DNA from: Chloromonas sp. AAM2
Lineage: Eukaryota > Chlorophyta > Chlorophyceae > Chlamydomonadales > Chlamydomonadaceae
Assembly (NCBI GenBank): GCA_004335635.1
Contig: QAXH01005573.1
Location: 8,125 to 53,907, forward strand
Direction: 5' to 3'
Length of the DNA: 45,783 nucleotides
Every line of letters starts with the position of its first letter. Position 1 is the stretch's first letter. The notes below the pieces were generated by a model. It saw only the letters and a program-made list of their open reading frames with translations. It had not been told where the DNA came from and made no database searches. Shown here in pieces: positions 34,576 to 45,783 of this stretch. The translations under genes were made by a program, and so were the position numbers.

Positions 34576-37500
34576 ATGGATGTAGCAAGGGTTGTGGCAG
34601 ACCATCATGGCACCCCTTTCCTGAACTTCGCAGTGGGCCAAGCGGCCAGCAAGAACCCGGCAGAGGAGATTTACCATGCTGCTGCCAGCAACAATGTCGC
34701 ACACTTGAATGTAAGGAAACAATTCCGGGATGGAAGCCATGCGGTGCCGTGCGTGCGCGCTGCCAGCTAAGAGCAGACCAGCAGGCGTTGGTGGTCATGG
34801 CGTAGGGTGGAGGAATGCTCAGATTGATACAGGGCAGGGATTGAAGCTGCAGGGTGGCTGCTCGCTGTTACGCACGCTTTTGGCAGGGCTGGTCAACCGG
34901 ACCTGTAGGTCTCCGGTTCTCGCAGCTATCTCCAGGCACTGTTGCATGCAAGCTGACTAGCACCCTGCACCTGCGCCGAGGGGCCAGAGAAATGTGAAAC
35001 GAGGGTGAAAGAATCATGGACACATGGACAACCGTCATAGGGACAGCTTGTTAGATTTGCAGGTTCCATGGGCGATCCCTTTTTGCATTGGCCAATGCAT
35101 GTGCAGAAAATAATTGGAGCACTGCAGGCCAGCGGCAGGCTTACTCCTGATACGTTCAAGTGGCCAGACACTGATGGACGTACAGCACTACACCTGGCGG
35201 CAGCCAAGAACTTCCACCATGTGGCACGCAGGGCAAGTGCTAATGGGGTGCAGCTGGGACTGGGGACCTTGCAGCTGGGGCTGAAGCCCTTGGGGCAATG
35301 CGTGACGGAGGGTTGTACATAGCAATCATTGTGCAGTCCCAGCAGAAGGATGGGAAGGCATTGTCGCACAAGGGACTGACAGGAACCTTACAGGGCTGCC
35401 TGTCCTTGCGTCTGCAGCTCCTGGAGTGTGGCGCTGATGCTCGCTACGTGAACTTGAAGCCAGGAGCGCATGGAGGCACCGCGCTTCATGAAGCAACGCG
35501 CAACCGCCATGAGGCCATGGCAGAACTCCTGCTCAGCTATGGTGCCAACCCATTCTTGTGCAACCTAGCGGGGAGATCATGCATGGACGAGGCTGTGCTC
35601 GAGGGTGCAGTCAACTTGCTCCGCCGCTTTGAGCAGCTAGCCACATGGCGTGGTGCAGTGTCTGTCAAGGTGGGACTCGTCTCGGGCTCGTCTTAGCTTA
35701 TTTGTAGCAGATGCAAGCAAGGCAAGGGACAGACCAGGCAGTTGCCGACTAAAATTGCTTGTTGCAGGTGCAAGCTGTGCATTTGCAGATTAATCAATGA
35801 ATTCATATGATGTTGCCAGCGTTATTTACATACCACATGCGGTGCTGCAGGCTTTTTCCGTCAGCTCTTTTGCAGGCTTTTTTTGCCAGCCCTTTTGTCA
35901 GCTTTTTTGCTGCAGCCACAGCCACAGTGCCTCAGACAGCAGGTGGCACAACATACTTAGTCCTGGTTATGCTGTTGCTGCAGACTAGCAAGCTGGGTGG
36001 CTTCTCTCAGCCTTACAAGGTCCGCTACATGGTGGCAGTGCCACACATTCCTTGTGCCAGTGGACAGCAGCCAGCACGGAACCAGGTAGGCAAATTGGCA
36101 CACATGATTCCACAGGAGGCCAGAAGTGTTCTCTGGCACGGCATCCAAAAGTGCATCTGAAAGTTGGCCATCCCTCTGCTCCTGCCAGCAGCAGCGTAGA
36201 TTAGCCGTTGGCAATACTGCATGCGCGAGAGATCTATACAGGGCATATCAACGCTGCAGTCAGCAGCAGTACCATGCTTGTAGGTACAGTCACTCTCTGC
36301 TTCTACCTTGTCACCTTGGTTGCTTGTCAACTGCACCTGTGACCGCTTCAGACTGACTTTGACCTGACTTGCCTTGGCGCTTTCTGTGTGTAGCAGGCTG
36401 TCACCACCCAGCCCATTAAGCACGTCCTTGCCATGTGTGTGCTTGCAGCTGTGGGTGTACAAGGACATGTCCGCACTCGTACCCAAGTCACGTGTGTGGC
36501 TGGACGGAGCTACTGTGCAAAGGACATCGCCCAACGACATCGTGCTGGTGGGTGCACCAGGGGGGCTGTGCACTGGCCTGATAGGAAATGGCAGGACGGG
36601 TGGATGCTTAGTCCCATTGGCAGCCTCACTACGCCTTCAACCTTAGTGTTTGCAGCGCCAGCCCTTGGCCTCTGTTTGCAGGCATCTAAACTAGCAGGGC
36701 GCACGTCAGTGGTGGGGGGGGCTAGGTCCAAGACCCTGGGCACTACAGCAGTAAATCTTGGGCAAGCAAGGCCTGTTCATGCATAGCGGCACATGCATGC
36801 CATTGGTTGTCTGTGTTGCAGCGGCTGCACCCGTCCCACAAGCTGCCTCCTGGTGACCTGGCGGCACGCTACGACAGAGGCTACTGCATAAACCTGCGAA
36901 TTGCGGACGCCACCACAACCAGCGCTACCGTCCTGATGCACCTGGAACAACTCATTGCCAGGGGCGCCATACCCACTGCAGCACCTTCACAAGTAAGCTC
37001 AGCACCACAGGTTTGGTTTGGCCTACGCATGCCTGCTGCATGCCTGCTGATTTCGAGCTGTCTCGTCTTTTCAGGATGGGACCACAGCATGTGATGCAGC
37101 AGCTCACTTCATTACAACTTACTAGGCTTATTCGAGAATTGGGGGTAATCAGAGGCTGTCCTGGCCATGACCCCAAGCACATGTAAAGTTACAATAGCAT
37201 CGTGTATCATGTTCATGTGCTTGAGAATAGCCTACCTTCCCACGAGGGTGTTACGGTGTTCTGGTACCGTGCAAGAGGGATGGTGTTCTGGTACAGTGTT
37301 TGTAGCAGTTGCAGTGAAACAGCCATGCACCACGGGCTAGACTGGTTGTATCTGGTGCCATACAGGGCTACCCGGTGATGCCCAGCCTTGGATCTTTTTC
37401 CTCCACAACCAGCAATGCACCCTCCCTCATGCCCACACCCGTTGGGAGCGGTGGCGGCGGCAGCGGCGCCCTTGTGCCCCGCACTCCCCCAGTGCCCACA

Positions 37501-39056
37501 CCACCCCACCGCCATGCAGCAGCAGATGTTGGTCACGTGCTGCCACCAGTCAACACCGCCCACGGCGGTACAACCAATGCTGTTATGGCCACAGCCTATG
37601 GCTCAAGCACTGGCATGCAAGTGTCAGATGCGTTTGTTGAAGGCATGAGTGCTCTGCCAGGTGCGCATTCAGGCAGCAAGGTCATTGGTCCTCAAGTTAA
37701 AACTCACAGTGGCACACATGTCTGCGACGTTTGCAAGGTTACAGACATACATGTATCATCAAAACGACGGCATTTAAGGGAAGGGTCGCACAATATGTGT
37801 TTGAGAGGGTGTGCCAATTCGCGTGCAAGGTTATGCCTGGTCGCCTCATGCGACCAAACTGTGATGATGAGGGGAACTGATGTGAATTCACAATTTTGAA
37901 AAGCTCAAGAGGCAGGAAAGCCACACCCAAGCGCTGAAGCACCCATCCTAGCAAACCCAGCAAGTGGCAGCAGCAGGGCAGGTTGTGCGTGCAACCGCAA
38001 TGCAGCAAGCAGCCAGGACATGCAAGCAAGCGCCAATCAACAGAACGACACACGAGTTAGTCCGGCGGACGGGACCAGCACCAGCAAAAAAGACCCGACT
38101 GCAGCCGTGCAGTCCCGCTTGAAAGGCAAGCAACTGGCCAGGCTCCAGCGGCCGCTAGCAGGTGTAGGTTTAACTCATTCTTTCCTTGTCTGCCTGGTGC
38201 TGGTGCAGGTGAGTCCGACTCTGACTTTGCGTCCCGCCTAGCCAGCGCCATCTCCGCCCACACAGGCCAGGACCAGCGGGTCATTCAGCAACGCAGTGGC
38301 ACCACCACACCCCCTGCAGTGCAGCCCACCGGCATGCCTCCCATTCCGCAGGGTGCAGTGCCCGCCTGGAACTCACATCCTCTGCCCACCCCCGCCTCCA
38401 CCGCCCCGGCCACCCCTCTCTCAGCCGTCGACTTCCTGCCCGAGTCCCCCTCTGCACCGCCCCTCACTACCATGCCCAGCTCGTCATCGGGCGGTGAGAC
38501 GGCTGAGGAGCGGCTGTGTGTCATCTGTCTGTCCGGACCCCGTGAGGCAGGATACCTGGTGAGTGTCACACAGAGTGAGCGCACAAGGGAACCGCTCACA
38601 GCTTTAGCCAGTAAAGTCGGTCCAGCCAAACACACAGATATCATCTGGCAAAGCTGCAACCTGATGGGCATTGCAGATGCTGCATGCTTTTGGGTGCCAG
38701 CGGGCAGAAAGTATGCGTAGCAGGACAACTGGCAATCATTGAATGCGAGTCGTCAGCTTTCGGTTGTCTGTTCACTTGATGCATTTGCACTAGAGCACAT
38801 CCACCGCATTTGTGTGTCTCAGACTCTGACTTTGACAACCAGCAGTATTTCAAATGTCTGTGGATTACTGGCATTTGGGCACATTTCAACGATTCTGCCT
38901 TGGGCTCATTGCTGCAATTGGTATGTATGCTTGTGTTCGCAGCACGGCTCATCCGTCCACATGTGCGTGTGTCGCGAGTGCTGCTCACATGTGGCACCTG
39001 GCGCTCCCTGCCCACTCTGTCGTCAAAAGATCGAACGTGTCATCAATATCTTCTAG
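34576..39056 (+). CDS. ankyrin-repeat protein with C-terminal MDM2-like RING (putative E3 ubiquitin ligase), copy 1
   Basis: Exons 34576-34710, 35047-35232, 35418-35669, 35984-36085, 36449-36547, 36822-36992, 37366-37660, 38209-38558 and 38943-39056 join in phase to 567 residues. About three ankyrin repeats lie at 86-185 (DGRTALHLAAAKN, GGTALHEATRNRHEA, LLLSYGANPF). A conserved but unnamed region follows (about 195-310: YKVRYMVAVPHIPC, SRVWLDGATVQR, NLRIADATTTSATVL), then a Pro/Ser/Gly-rich linker. The RING is C517-x2-C520-x10-H531-x4-H536-x3-C540-x2-C543-x9-C553-x2-C556, then RQKIERVINIF. That is the C2H2C4 spacing of MDM2 rather than classic C3HC4, including the short hydrophobic C-terminal tail used for dimerisation in that class. 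Ankyrins would select the substrate and the RING would recruit the E2 (inferred). The second intron (35233-35417) is GC-AG. The start is chosen as the only in-frame ATG of the first exon. Confidence 0.85.
35233..35417 (+). other. GC-AG intron in ankyrin-RING copy 1
   Basis: The exon ends in cgcagg and the intron opens with GCAAGT, the strong consensus of the minor GC donor class; it closes with tctgcag. Splicing here joins HHVARR to LLECGAD within an ankyrin repeat, with no frame shift, and no GT donor nearby would do the same. Confidence 0.85.
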
Positions 39057-40222
39057 GAGCAGCACATCACAAGACGAGCTACCAACGGCCCTTGCGCCTC
39101 TTGTGTCTGGATGGTCTGAAGCAACTCCGTCGAGACTCAATAAGGACCACCTGTGCAACTTTAGTGCAAGAAGCTTGTGCCAGTTGGCAGATTTGTTATG
39201 TGCACCAGCATTCCATCAGGCTTGTTACCACGCGTGGGGGCTACTGGGGCAATGCCACCTGGTGGCTGCTGCTCAATGCAGCACATGCAATAGTTCTGCC
39301 AGCATTCATTCATGAGTGATGATCCCAGCGGATCTCTGTACTTGAGGTTAGAGCCGGACGCATGTTGACGCATGCATGGAGAGACTGCTGCACTGCTTTT
39401 GTTTTGAGAGCTAGACAGGCTTGAAGTCAACTTGCTGGGTAAGGTTCTATTCACGTCTGCTTGTTCTTGAGCAGAGCCGCTTGGTTTTGAAGGCTGCCAG
39501 TGTTGCTTATTGCTTGCTTTCTACAGCTGTCTACAGTCCCTAGGCTTTGCGGGCTGGTCCATCATTGACCATTGACCTGGGGCATGTGCCATCACAGCAG
39601 CAGCTTTTCTTGCTTGCCTTTTGTGTCATCTTCGATTCAATCTTGTTCGCACTTTTGAAGTTGCTGTGGGTCGGGATAAATGAAGACAGGAATTGATGCC
39701 GTTGAGATGGCTACAGTTGCTGTTATGGTTCTCTCGCAAGGCAGGTGCTGCTCGACTGCAGATGTTGATGACTGGCTCTGTGCCAGGAGAGAGTTGCCAG
39801 TCTGCAACAAGGCAGGTATTGAGGTGGGCTAGATTGTTCGACACTGACACATACCTGTCATACGCCCCCAGCACCGTCAACGCTTGATCGTAGTAGCCTT
39901 GCTTCCGCAGCACGAGTGAAGTTGTTGCTTGACAAGCACCGGGAAGGCGGTATCTGCCTCAGCAAGAGAGCTCGCATTGGCCTCATTTCTCACCAACAGC
40001 AACATTGGACCATCGCAGGACAATTCTTCGCGAACTTGCTTGCAAGCAAGGTGTGCCTCCCCAGCGTCCCGGGTCCTTGCTTTCCTGAGCGCGAGCATGG
40101 GAAAGCTGCTTGCTAGTTGCTAGTTCTGGCCCGCAATCAGCCGGAACCGTTGCTGTACCAAGCCGGAACCGTTGCTGACCAGGGCTGCTGTGCGTCTGTC
40201 CCCCGATTGACGTTTGTATTCT
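39057..40222. other. spacer between the duplicated genes
   Basis: 3' flank of copy 1 and 5' flank of copy 2. No TGTAA signal was found close to the copy-1 stop. The only coding-like stretch is on the minus strand at 39855-39953 (separate entry). Confidence 0.4.
39855..39953 (-). pseudogene. orphan exon-like fragment
   Basis: A 99-nt open segment bounded by a good acceptor (gctgaggcag) and a good donor (GACAG then GTATGTG). It encodes a helical, TPR-like stretch including SLVLRKQGYYDQAL and TVLGAYDR. No partner exons were found on either side on this strand, so it may be a gene fragment left in the spacer or chance. Confidence 0.3.
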
Positions 40223-40443
40223 GTGAATCAATCACACGATCTGCGCCAAGCGCGCGTTCTTCGGCATCTCCTCTGCGTCCCTACCCAGTCCCAGCACGGC
40301 AACCCTATTTTGTCAGACGCGGTTCTTCAGGAGCGCACCGCATTTTTAAGTACGTGGCGCGGCTATTCTACACATTCTTTGCACATGTGTAGCAAGGGTT
40401 GTGTCAGACCATCATGTCACGCTGTCTTTTCTGAACTTCGCAG

Positions 40444-43400
40444 TGGGCCAAGCGGCCAGCAAAAGCCCGGCAGAGGAGATTTACCATGCTGCAGCCAGCA
40501 ACAATGTCGCGCGGTTGAACGTAAGGAAACCATGCCGGAAGCCATGCATGCACTCTGCCGGGTAGGCCTTGGCGGGCCTTGGCGTACCTTGGCAGGCATG
40601 CGTAAACGGATGTAGGAACGCCTGAATTGATACGGGGTAGGCGAGAAGCTGCCGGGTGGCTGTCCGCTGTTGCGCATAGGGCTGGTCAACCGGACTTAGG
40701 TCTCCGGTTCTCGCTGCAATCTCCTGGCACTGTTGCATGTGCGCACTGCGCACCCTACGTATGTGTGTGCATCCTGAATTGCAGCCAGCAACAGCGCAGA
40801 GGGGCTCAATCACGTGAGATCGCGCATGCACGTCTTTTGGACACGAACGTCGTTCACACTGTTGTGCCCTTGCTGTGCAATTGCAGCTTGCCAGATTTGC
40901 AGGCTCCATCGGCGATCCCTCCTTGCACCTGCCCATGCATGTGCAGGAAATCATTGGAGCACTGCAGGCCAGCGGCAGGCTTACTCCTGATGCGTTCAAG
41001 TGGCTAGACATACATGGACGTACAGCACTGCACCTGGCGGCAGCCAAGAACTATCACGATGTTGCACGTAGGGCAAGTGCTGATGGGCGACCTGGCAGCT
41101 GGGATAGCCATTTGGGCAATAGGTGATGGAGGGTGAACGCGGCATTGTTCTTTGCAGTTGCAGCAGGTGGATGGGATGGCATTGTGGCAGGGACAAACAG
41201 GAATCTTATAGGGCTGTCTGTCCTTGCGCCTGCAGCTCCTGGAATGTGGCGCTGATGCTCGCTACGTGAACTTGGAGCCAGGAGCGCATGGAGGCACCGC
41301 GCTCCATGAGGCAACGCGCAAACGCCATGAGGCCATGGCAGAACTCCTGCTCAGCTTTGGTGCCAACCCATTCTTGTGCAACCTAGCGGGGAGATCATGC
41401 ATGGACGAGGCTGTGCTTGAGGGTGCAGTCAACTTGCTCCGCCGCTTTGAGCAGCTAGCCCCATGGCGTGGTGCAGTGTCTGTCAAGGTGGGACTCGTCT
41501 TAGGTTCAGGCAGCTTGTGTGCACCATGCATCGTGGTTGTTGCAAGCAGGGCAACCGAATTGCCAACCGAAACTGTGTGCTGCAGATGCAAGCTGTGCAC
41601 GAGCTGAAAGCACGAGTAGATCACAGATGACGATTGGTGTGGTTGTTCACGTCAATGGCGCCGCAGCACAGCCACAGTGTGACCCCAGACAGCCTGGGAC
41701 ACAACGTACTCAGCCCTGATTTTGCTGTTGCTGCAGACTAACAATCTGGGTGGCTTCGTCCAGCCTTACAAGGTCCGCTACATGGTGGCAGTGCCACACA
41801 TTCCTTGTGCCAGTGGACAGCAGCTGGCACGAAGGCAGGCGGGTGAATGGGCACACACGATGCAACAGGAGGGCAGAAGTGTTTTCTGACATGGTGTCCA
41901 AGAACGCACCTGAAACCTAACTGGCATAGATTAGCCCTTCGAAACACTCCATGCGGAAGGGGTGCATACTGGGCAATTTGAAGCTGTGGTGATCAACGGT
42001 ACCTTGATTGCAGCAGCAGTCACTCTGTGCTCGAACACCCACTTACAATGTGAACCTCAGGCACAATTCGATTCTCTTGTTCACTGCACCTGTGACATCT
42101 TCAGACCGCATTTACAGGCAGTCAACAGTGCTGACCTTCTTTGCCTTGGCGCTTTCTATGGACAACAGATGTTTGACATCTCCATTAAGCATGTTCCATT
42201 AACATCTCCATTAAGCATGTTCACTTGCTGGGTGTGTTTGGCTGCAGCTATGGGTGTACAAGGACATGTCCGCACTCGTACCCAAGTCACGTGTGTGGCT
42301 GGACGGAGCTACTGTGCAAAGGACATCGCCCAACGACATCGTGCTGGTGGGTGCACCAGGGGGGTTGTGCACTGGACATGGCCGGACGGGTGGATGCTTA
42401 ATACCATTATATTTGCAAGGCCACACTGCAGCAGTAGGCTGATGACACATGCACACGCGCTATGTCATGACGCAGCCTGGAAGTTGTAGAGGCCGACTCC
42501 CTGCTCAGGTTCGGTGCAAACTGGAAGCTGTCAAGTGCATGCTCATGCGCGTTTCCTTTTTTTGAGATGGGGTCTGTGGCTGGCAACTGCCTTGATCGCT
42601 TGTGATGCTTTCCCCACCGTGCTGTCAAGGTGGCAGCGCCATGTTGCGCTCATGCACAGCAGCAAGTGCATGCTGTTGCTCGTCTGCGTTGCAGCGGCTG
42701 CATCAAACACACCAGCTTCCTCCTGGTGACCTGTTCGCACGCTTTGACGCGCATACGGGCTTCTGCATCTACCTGCGCATTGCGGATGCAGCCACGACCA
42801 GCGTCACCGTTCTGATGGACCTGGAAACTCTCATCACCAGGGGTGCACATGTGATGCCAGTGGTTATGCCATCAGTGCCAGACCCAAACCGTCCTCTGCT
42901 GCACATGGATCAAGCGAAAGTGGCGGAGGTGGTAAAAGGCCCACTGCTACAGGTGTGTGGGGTGTGTGACTGGAGACGCTCATTGGTGCCAGTGCTGCCA
43001 GTCCTGCGAACAGTGGATGAATGGAGGGCAGATACCATTGCACTGGGCAGAGATGTGCCCGGTTATGCGTTATAGCACCACTCACAGTTTCACTCTTAAG
43101 TGGCTCTGCCAATGCCGCCTCGTGCGACTGTTTGAAATTTTGCAATTTGCGCAAATAGTTGGGATTTGCGTTGGACGTGCTACATGGTGTGCACTCCCTC
43201 CTTGTAACGTTGTGCTTGCCCTAGAGCACAAGGGTTTTGGCCGAATTCCAACTCCAACCTTGCGGCCGTGCCAGAGGCGACAGCGTGATGCATGTGACTG
43301 CGACACCACACAACGCAATTCTGGTGACGTTCAACTCTCCAAGACCGCTGTGGTGCTGGGTATCACAGCCTACTTGTGCCAAAGGCCCAAGCCCCGGCTA

Positions 43401-45591
43401 CGGCGGCCCGCAGGCCACGTCTTCCAGCAGATATGCTAGCAACCCCTGCTGGCGATTTGCTGCCCTACCCAGCTGCTGCAGAGACTCTGTCCTTACCCAC
43501 CACGGCCAATGCCTCACCCTTTTGGTGGTGGGTTGAGCAGGGCAACGGCTCATCTGGGGCGACTATGTGGTTGCGGCTGCTTGATACACTTGCAGATGTC
43601 TGTTTTTTACACCTGCAAGCAGGACGTGCCGCAGCCTGTGCCAAGTGAACTGTGCTTGAGCAGCAAGTGCTGCCTTGCGGCCAGTGGCCAATTCTGACGC
43701 TGGGTTGTACCACAGGGCACGCCAGTCAGTATCCAGCTATGCAGCACCGGCGGAGCGACCAGGACGTCGTTCAAGCGCTGTGCCACGCCCTCAGCAGCAG
43801 GTATGCTGTTTGTTTAAGCACTTGTACTGACATGAAACGTTCACTGTTGTTGTGATCTTGCGTTGTCTTTGTAGCGTCACATCGCTCACCTCTGTTGTGG
43901 GCTGCACATGCAGGTGACGATAAAGTGGCTTGCCGGCAAGCTGCGCAGCCTTCGGCAGCAAAGCACCCAAGCCTTCCGTTAATGCAGGAAGATAAAGGAC
44001 TATGTACTCCGAAATGCCCGCGCCTTGCCAGCAGCTAAGCACCGTGCACATGTCTGCAAGTTTGGGTGCTTGGCCCCTACTACGACTTCTTGCTGTCCAG
44101 CGACCACATGCATCTACAAAGGAAAAGCAATGATACACGTTATCGAGACCAGCGATTATCCAGCAGGTGTAGGGCTCCTGCAGCGCAGCATTCGCGTCTG
44201 TCGTGGGCTGGCAATCGAGGAGGGCGCTCTGGCTAACGCAGCCGGCATCTCTCCAGCCTGCATCGCAACAGTGTGCAGTCCTGCGCATCACACAGTTGCT
44301 CCAGGCGAGCCGTTGCCTTGCTCAGTTCCACCACCAAACCCAGAGCCCAGCCGCAGCTCGCAGCCTGCAATTATCCCGGAGCCGCTGCCTATTTAGCTGC
44401 CGACATACTCACACTCGTCGAGTTAACCTGGGCTGAGGCAGCGGAATGCCACGGCGCACCCCTCCACCACTGCCAGGAACGATGCCAATCCACCACGCCG
44501 CCTGCGCTGTCCAAACAGCAGGCACTGCCACCAACGCCTCTCCTCTTCTTGCAGACCGTTTATCCCTCCAAAGACGGTGTGCTACTTCGCCAGCCAGGCA
44601 GTGAAGGTGTCGCCTGGCTGCAGGGACGTCTCGCGCATTCTATGGAGAATGGTTCTCCGTCTCTGGATGGCATGCGGCGACGGTTTCCCCACCATGTGCA
44701 GTGCCCGTCGTGGCACTTTCGTGCACTAAGGCTCGGATTGGTTGTGTTTGCTGCCATGCAGGGCAATCCGGTGTTGCCTAGCCTGGGATCCAACACAGCA
44801 CCTTGCCTCCTACCCACATCCGTCGGCAACGGAGGCTTGATGCCCTGCACGCGCCCCGTGCTCACACTGCCCTGCCTGGGGTCCAGCACTGCACCCTGCC
44901 TGCTGCCCACACCAGCTGGCAGTGGTGGCCGCTATGTTGGCACGACCAGTGCTGATGCAGCCACGGCCTGTGGCTCAAGCACTGGCATGCAAGTGCCGGA
45001 TGTGTTCGTCGAAGGCATGCGTGCCCTGCCAGGTGCGCACTGAGGTAGCAAGGTCACTGGTTCTTAACCCAAAACCCACACCAGCGCACACGACCACGAC
45101 AACTGCAAGGTGACTGGCAGAGATGTGCAGTGTATCACGAGTTGTGATTTCTTTCTCATAGGTCTGGCCGCCATTGAAAGAAGACACGAGCGCTCGATTC
45201 TCTTCTCATCCCATGGTTAAACGTTCTGCCTGTTGCTTGTGCAGGCGAGTCCGACTCTGACTTTGCGTCACGTCTAGCCAGCGCCATGACCGCCACCATG
45301 GGCCAGGACCAGAGGGTCATCCAGCAACGCAGTGCGACCACCGTACTGTCAGCAGCGCACTCCAGTGGCTTGCCTTCCATTCCGCAGGGTGCAGTGCTTT
45401 GGAGCGCACATCCCCTGGCCATCTCTGCCTCCACCACTCAGGCTACCGCCCTCTCAGGCGTTGGCTTTTTGCCCGAGTCCCCTTCTGCCCCGCCCCTCAC
45501 CACCATGCCCAGCTCGTCATCGGCCGGCGAGGCGCCTGAGGAGCGGCTGTGTGTCATCTGTCTGTGTGCCCCCCGGGAGGCAGGGTATTTG
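40444..45591 (+). CDS. ankyrin-repeat/MDM2-like RING protein, copy 2 (partial; 5' end doubtful)
   Basis: Exons matching copy 1: 40444-40520 (5' limit uncertain), 40887-41072, 41236-41487, 41737-41838, 42248-42346, 42695-42952, 44762-45032 and 45245-45591. The last RING half lies beyond the window. Ankyrins are preserved (GRTALHLAAAKNYHDVARR, GGTALHEATRKRHEA), as is the first RING half (RLCVICLCAPREAGYL). The exon at 42695 is 29 codons longer than in copy 1. Differences that question function: the frame homologous to the first copy-1 exon has TAA at 40347-40349 and no ATG after it, and the donor of the exon ending at 41838 is GC (gcgggt) where copy 1 has GT. The intact downstream frame and matching phases argue against old decay. 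It may use a different first exon or be a young pseudogene. Confidence 0.65.
41073..41235 (+). other. GC-AG intron in ankyrin-RING copy 2
   Basis: Same position and same GCAAGT donor as in copy 1 (intron 35233-35417), closing with cctgcag. The GC donor therefore predates the duplication and has been kept in both copies. Confidence 0.85.
42953..44761 (+). other. copy-2-specific expansion, possible extra exons
   Basis: In copy 1 the matching interval (36993-37365) is 373 bp; here it is 1,809 bp. It holds coding-like pieces: about 43718-43800 (SQYPAMQHRRSDQDVVQALC, with a GTATGC donor), about 43380-43540 (Pro/Ala/Ser-rich) and 44270-44394 (Pro-rich, ending in TAG). I could not fix phases, so they are reported only as candidates for extra linker exons or for inserted DNA. 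Confidence 0.35.
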
Positions 45592-45783
45592 GTGAGTGCT
45601 GCATAAAGTGAGAAAATGATAGGATTTGTCATACCTGCAGCTGGTTTTCCAATTTAACTCACATCTGTCAGCTGACGAAGCTGGTGTGCTGTTGTACAGA
45701 AAGTATGCAAGAACCAAGACAACAGCATTTGTTTGTCTCAGACTCTGACTTGGACGACCAGCAGTATTTCAAATGTCTGTGGA

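Larger units (their letters stand above)
34415..39056 (+). repeat. tandem duplication, unit 1
   Basis: This segment matches 40223-45783 in exons and in parts of introns. Similarity starts at tgaatca (34415 and 40223). Spacing between the units is about 5.8 kb. Five of the shared exons have identical lengths (186, 252, 102, 99 and 77/135 nt models), and intron 1 keeps recognisable blocks, such as an aaccgga/tccggtt hairpin at 34895-34918 and 40688-40709. Confidence 0.9.
40223..45783 (+). repeat. tandem duplication, unit 2 (cut by window end)
   Basis: Second unit of the ankyrin-RING duplication (see 34415-39056). It is longer than unit 1, because about 1.4 kb of extra sequence lies between the exons at 42695 and 44762. 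The last 60 bases of the window match the intron before the final RING exon of unit 1 (about 38805-38864). Confidence 0.9.

Noticed and set aside
34542..34633. A 92-bp intron (GTACGT...TTCGCAG) in the first ankyrin-RING exon of copy 1
   Set aside because: Donor and acceptor look good, but in copy 1 splicing breaks the phase, whereas the unspliced frame is open and contains the ATG at 34576. It remains possible for copy 2.

Overview
This is a stretch of nuclear DNA from a eukaryote, most likely a green alga (Chlorophyta). Genes are split into many short exons with consensus GT-AG (and a few GC-AG) junctions. Coding parts are rich in Ala, Gln and Ser. TGTAA, the usual chlorophyte polyadenylation signal, follows one gene closely. 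The gene content (a CALK/Aurora-like kinase, an organellar-type RecG, an MFP1-like plastid filament protein) also fits a green alga. I cannot name the species. Exon models were built by reading frame and splice phase by eye, with no transcript evidence.

Layout. 1-2516: no convincing gene. 2517-6902 (-): Ser/Thr kinase of the Aurora-like/CALK type, 8 exons, 803 aa. 6903-11180: mostly non-coding, with a decayed C-terminal fragment of a protein-primed-type family B DNA polymerase (8943-9347, -) and a strong hairpin (9953-10010). 11181-16337 (+): DEDDh exonuclease with long low-complexity flanks and a 19-unit Ser-Thr-Thr repeat. 16592-27600 (+): RecG-type DNA helicase, 19 exons, 945 aa; intron 4 carries foreign-looking ORFs and a hairpin. 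27601-29062: convergent intergenic region. 29063-34236 (-): plastid-targeted, membrane-anchored coiled-coil protein resembling MFP1, 14 exons, all introns in phase 0, 786 aa. 34576-39056 (+): ankyrin-repeat protein with a C-terminal MDM2-like RING, 567 aa. 40444-45783 (+): a tandem second copy of that gene with a doubtful 5' end, running out of the window.

How the genes relate. The exonuclease, RecG and the MFP1-like protein are consecutive. All three could act in organelle DNA upkeep (recombination surveillance, end processing, nucleoid anchoring), but this is inference. The MFP1-like gene and ankyrin-RING copy 1 diverge from a 339-bp intergenic region. Only its distal part was included in the duplication that made copy 2. 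No rRNA, tRNA, CRISPR or prokaryotic operon features were seen.
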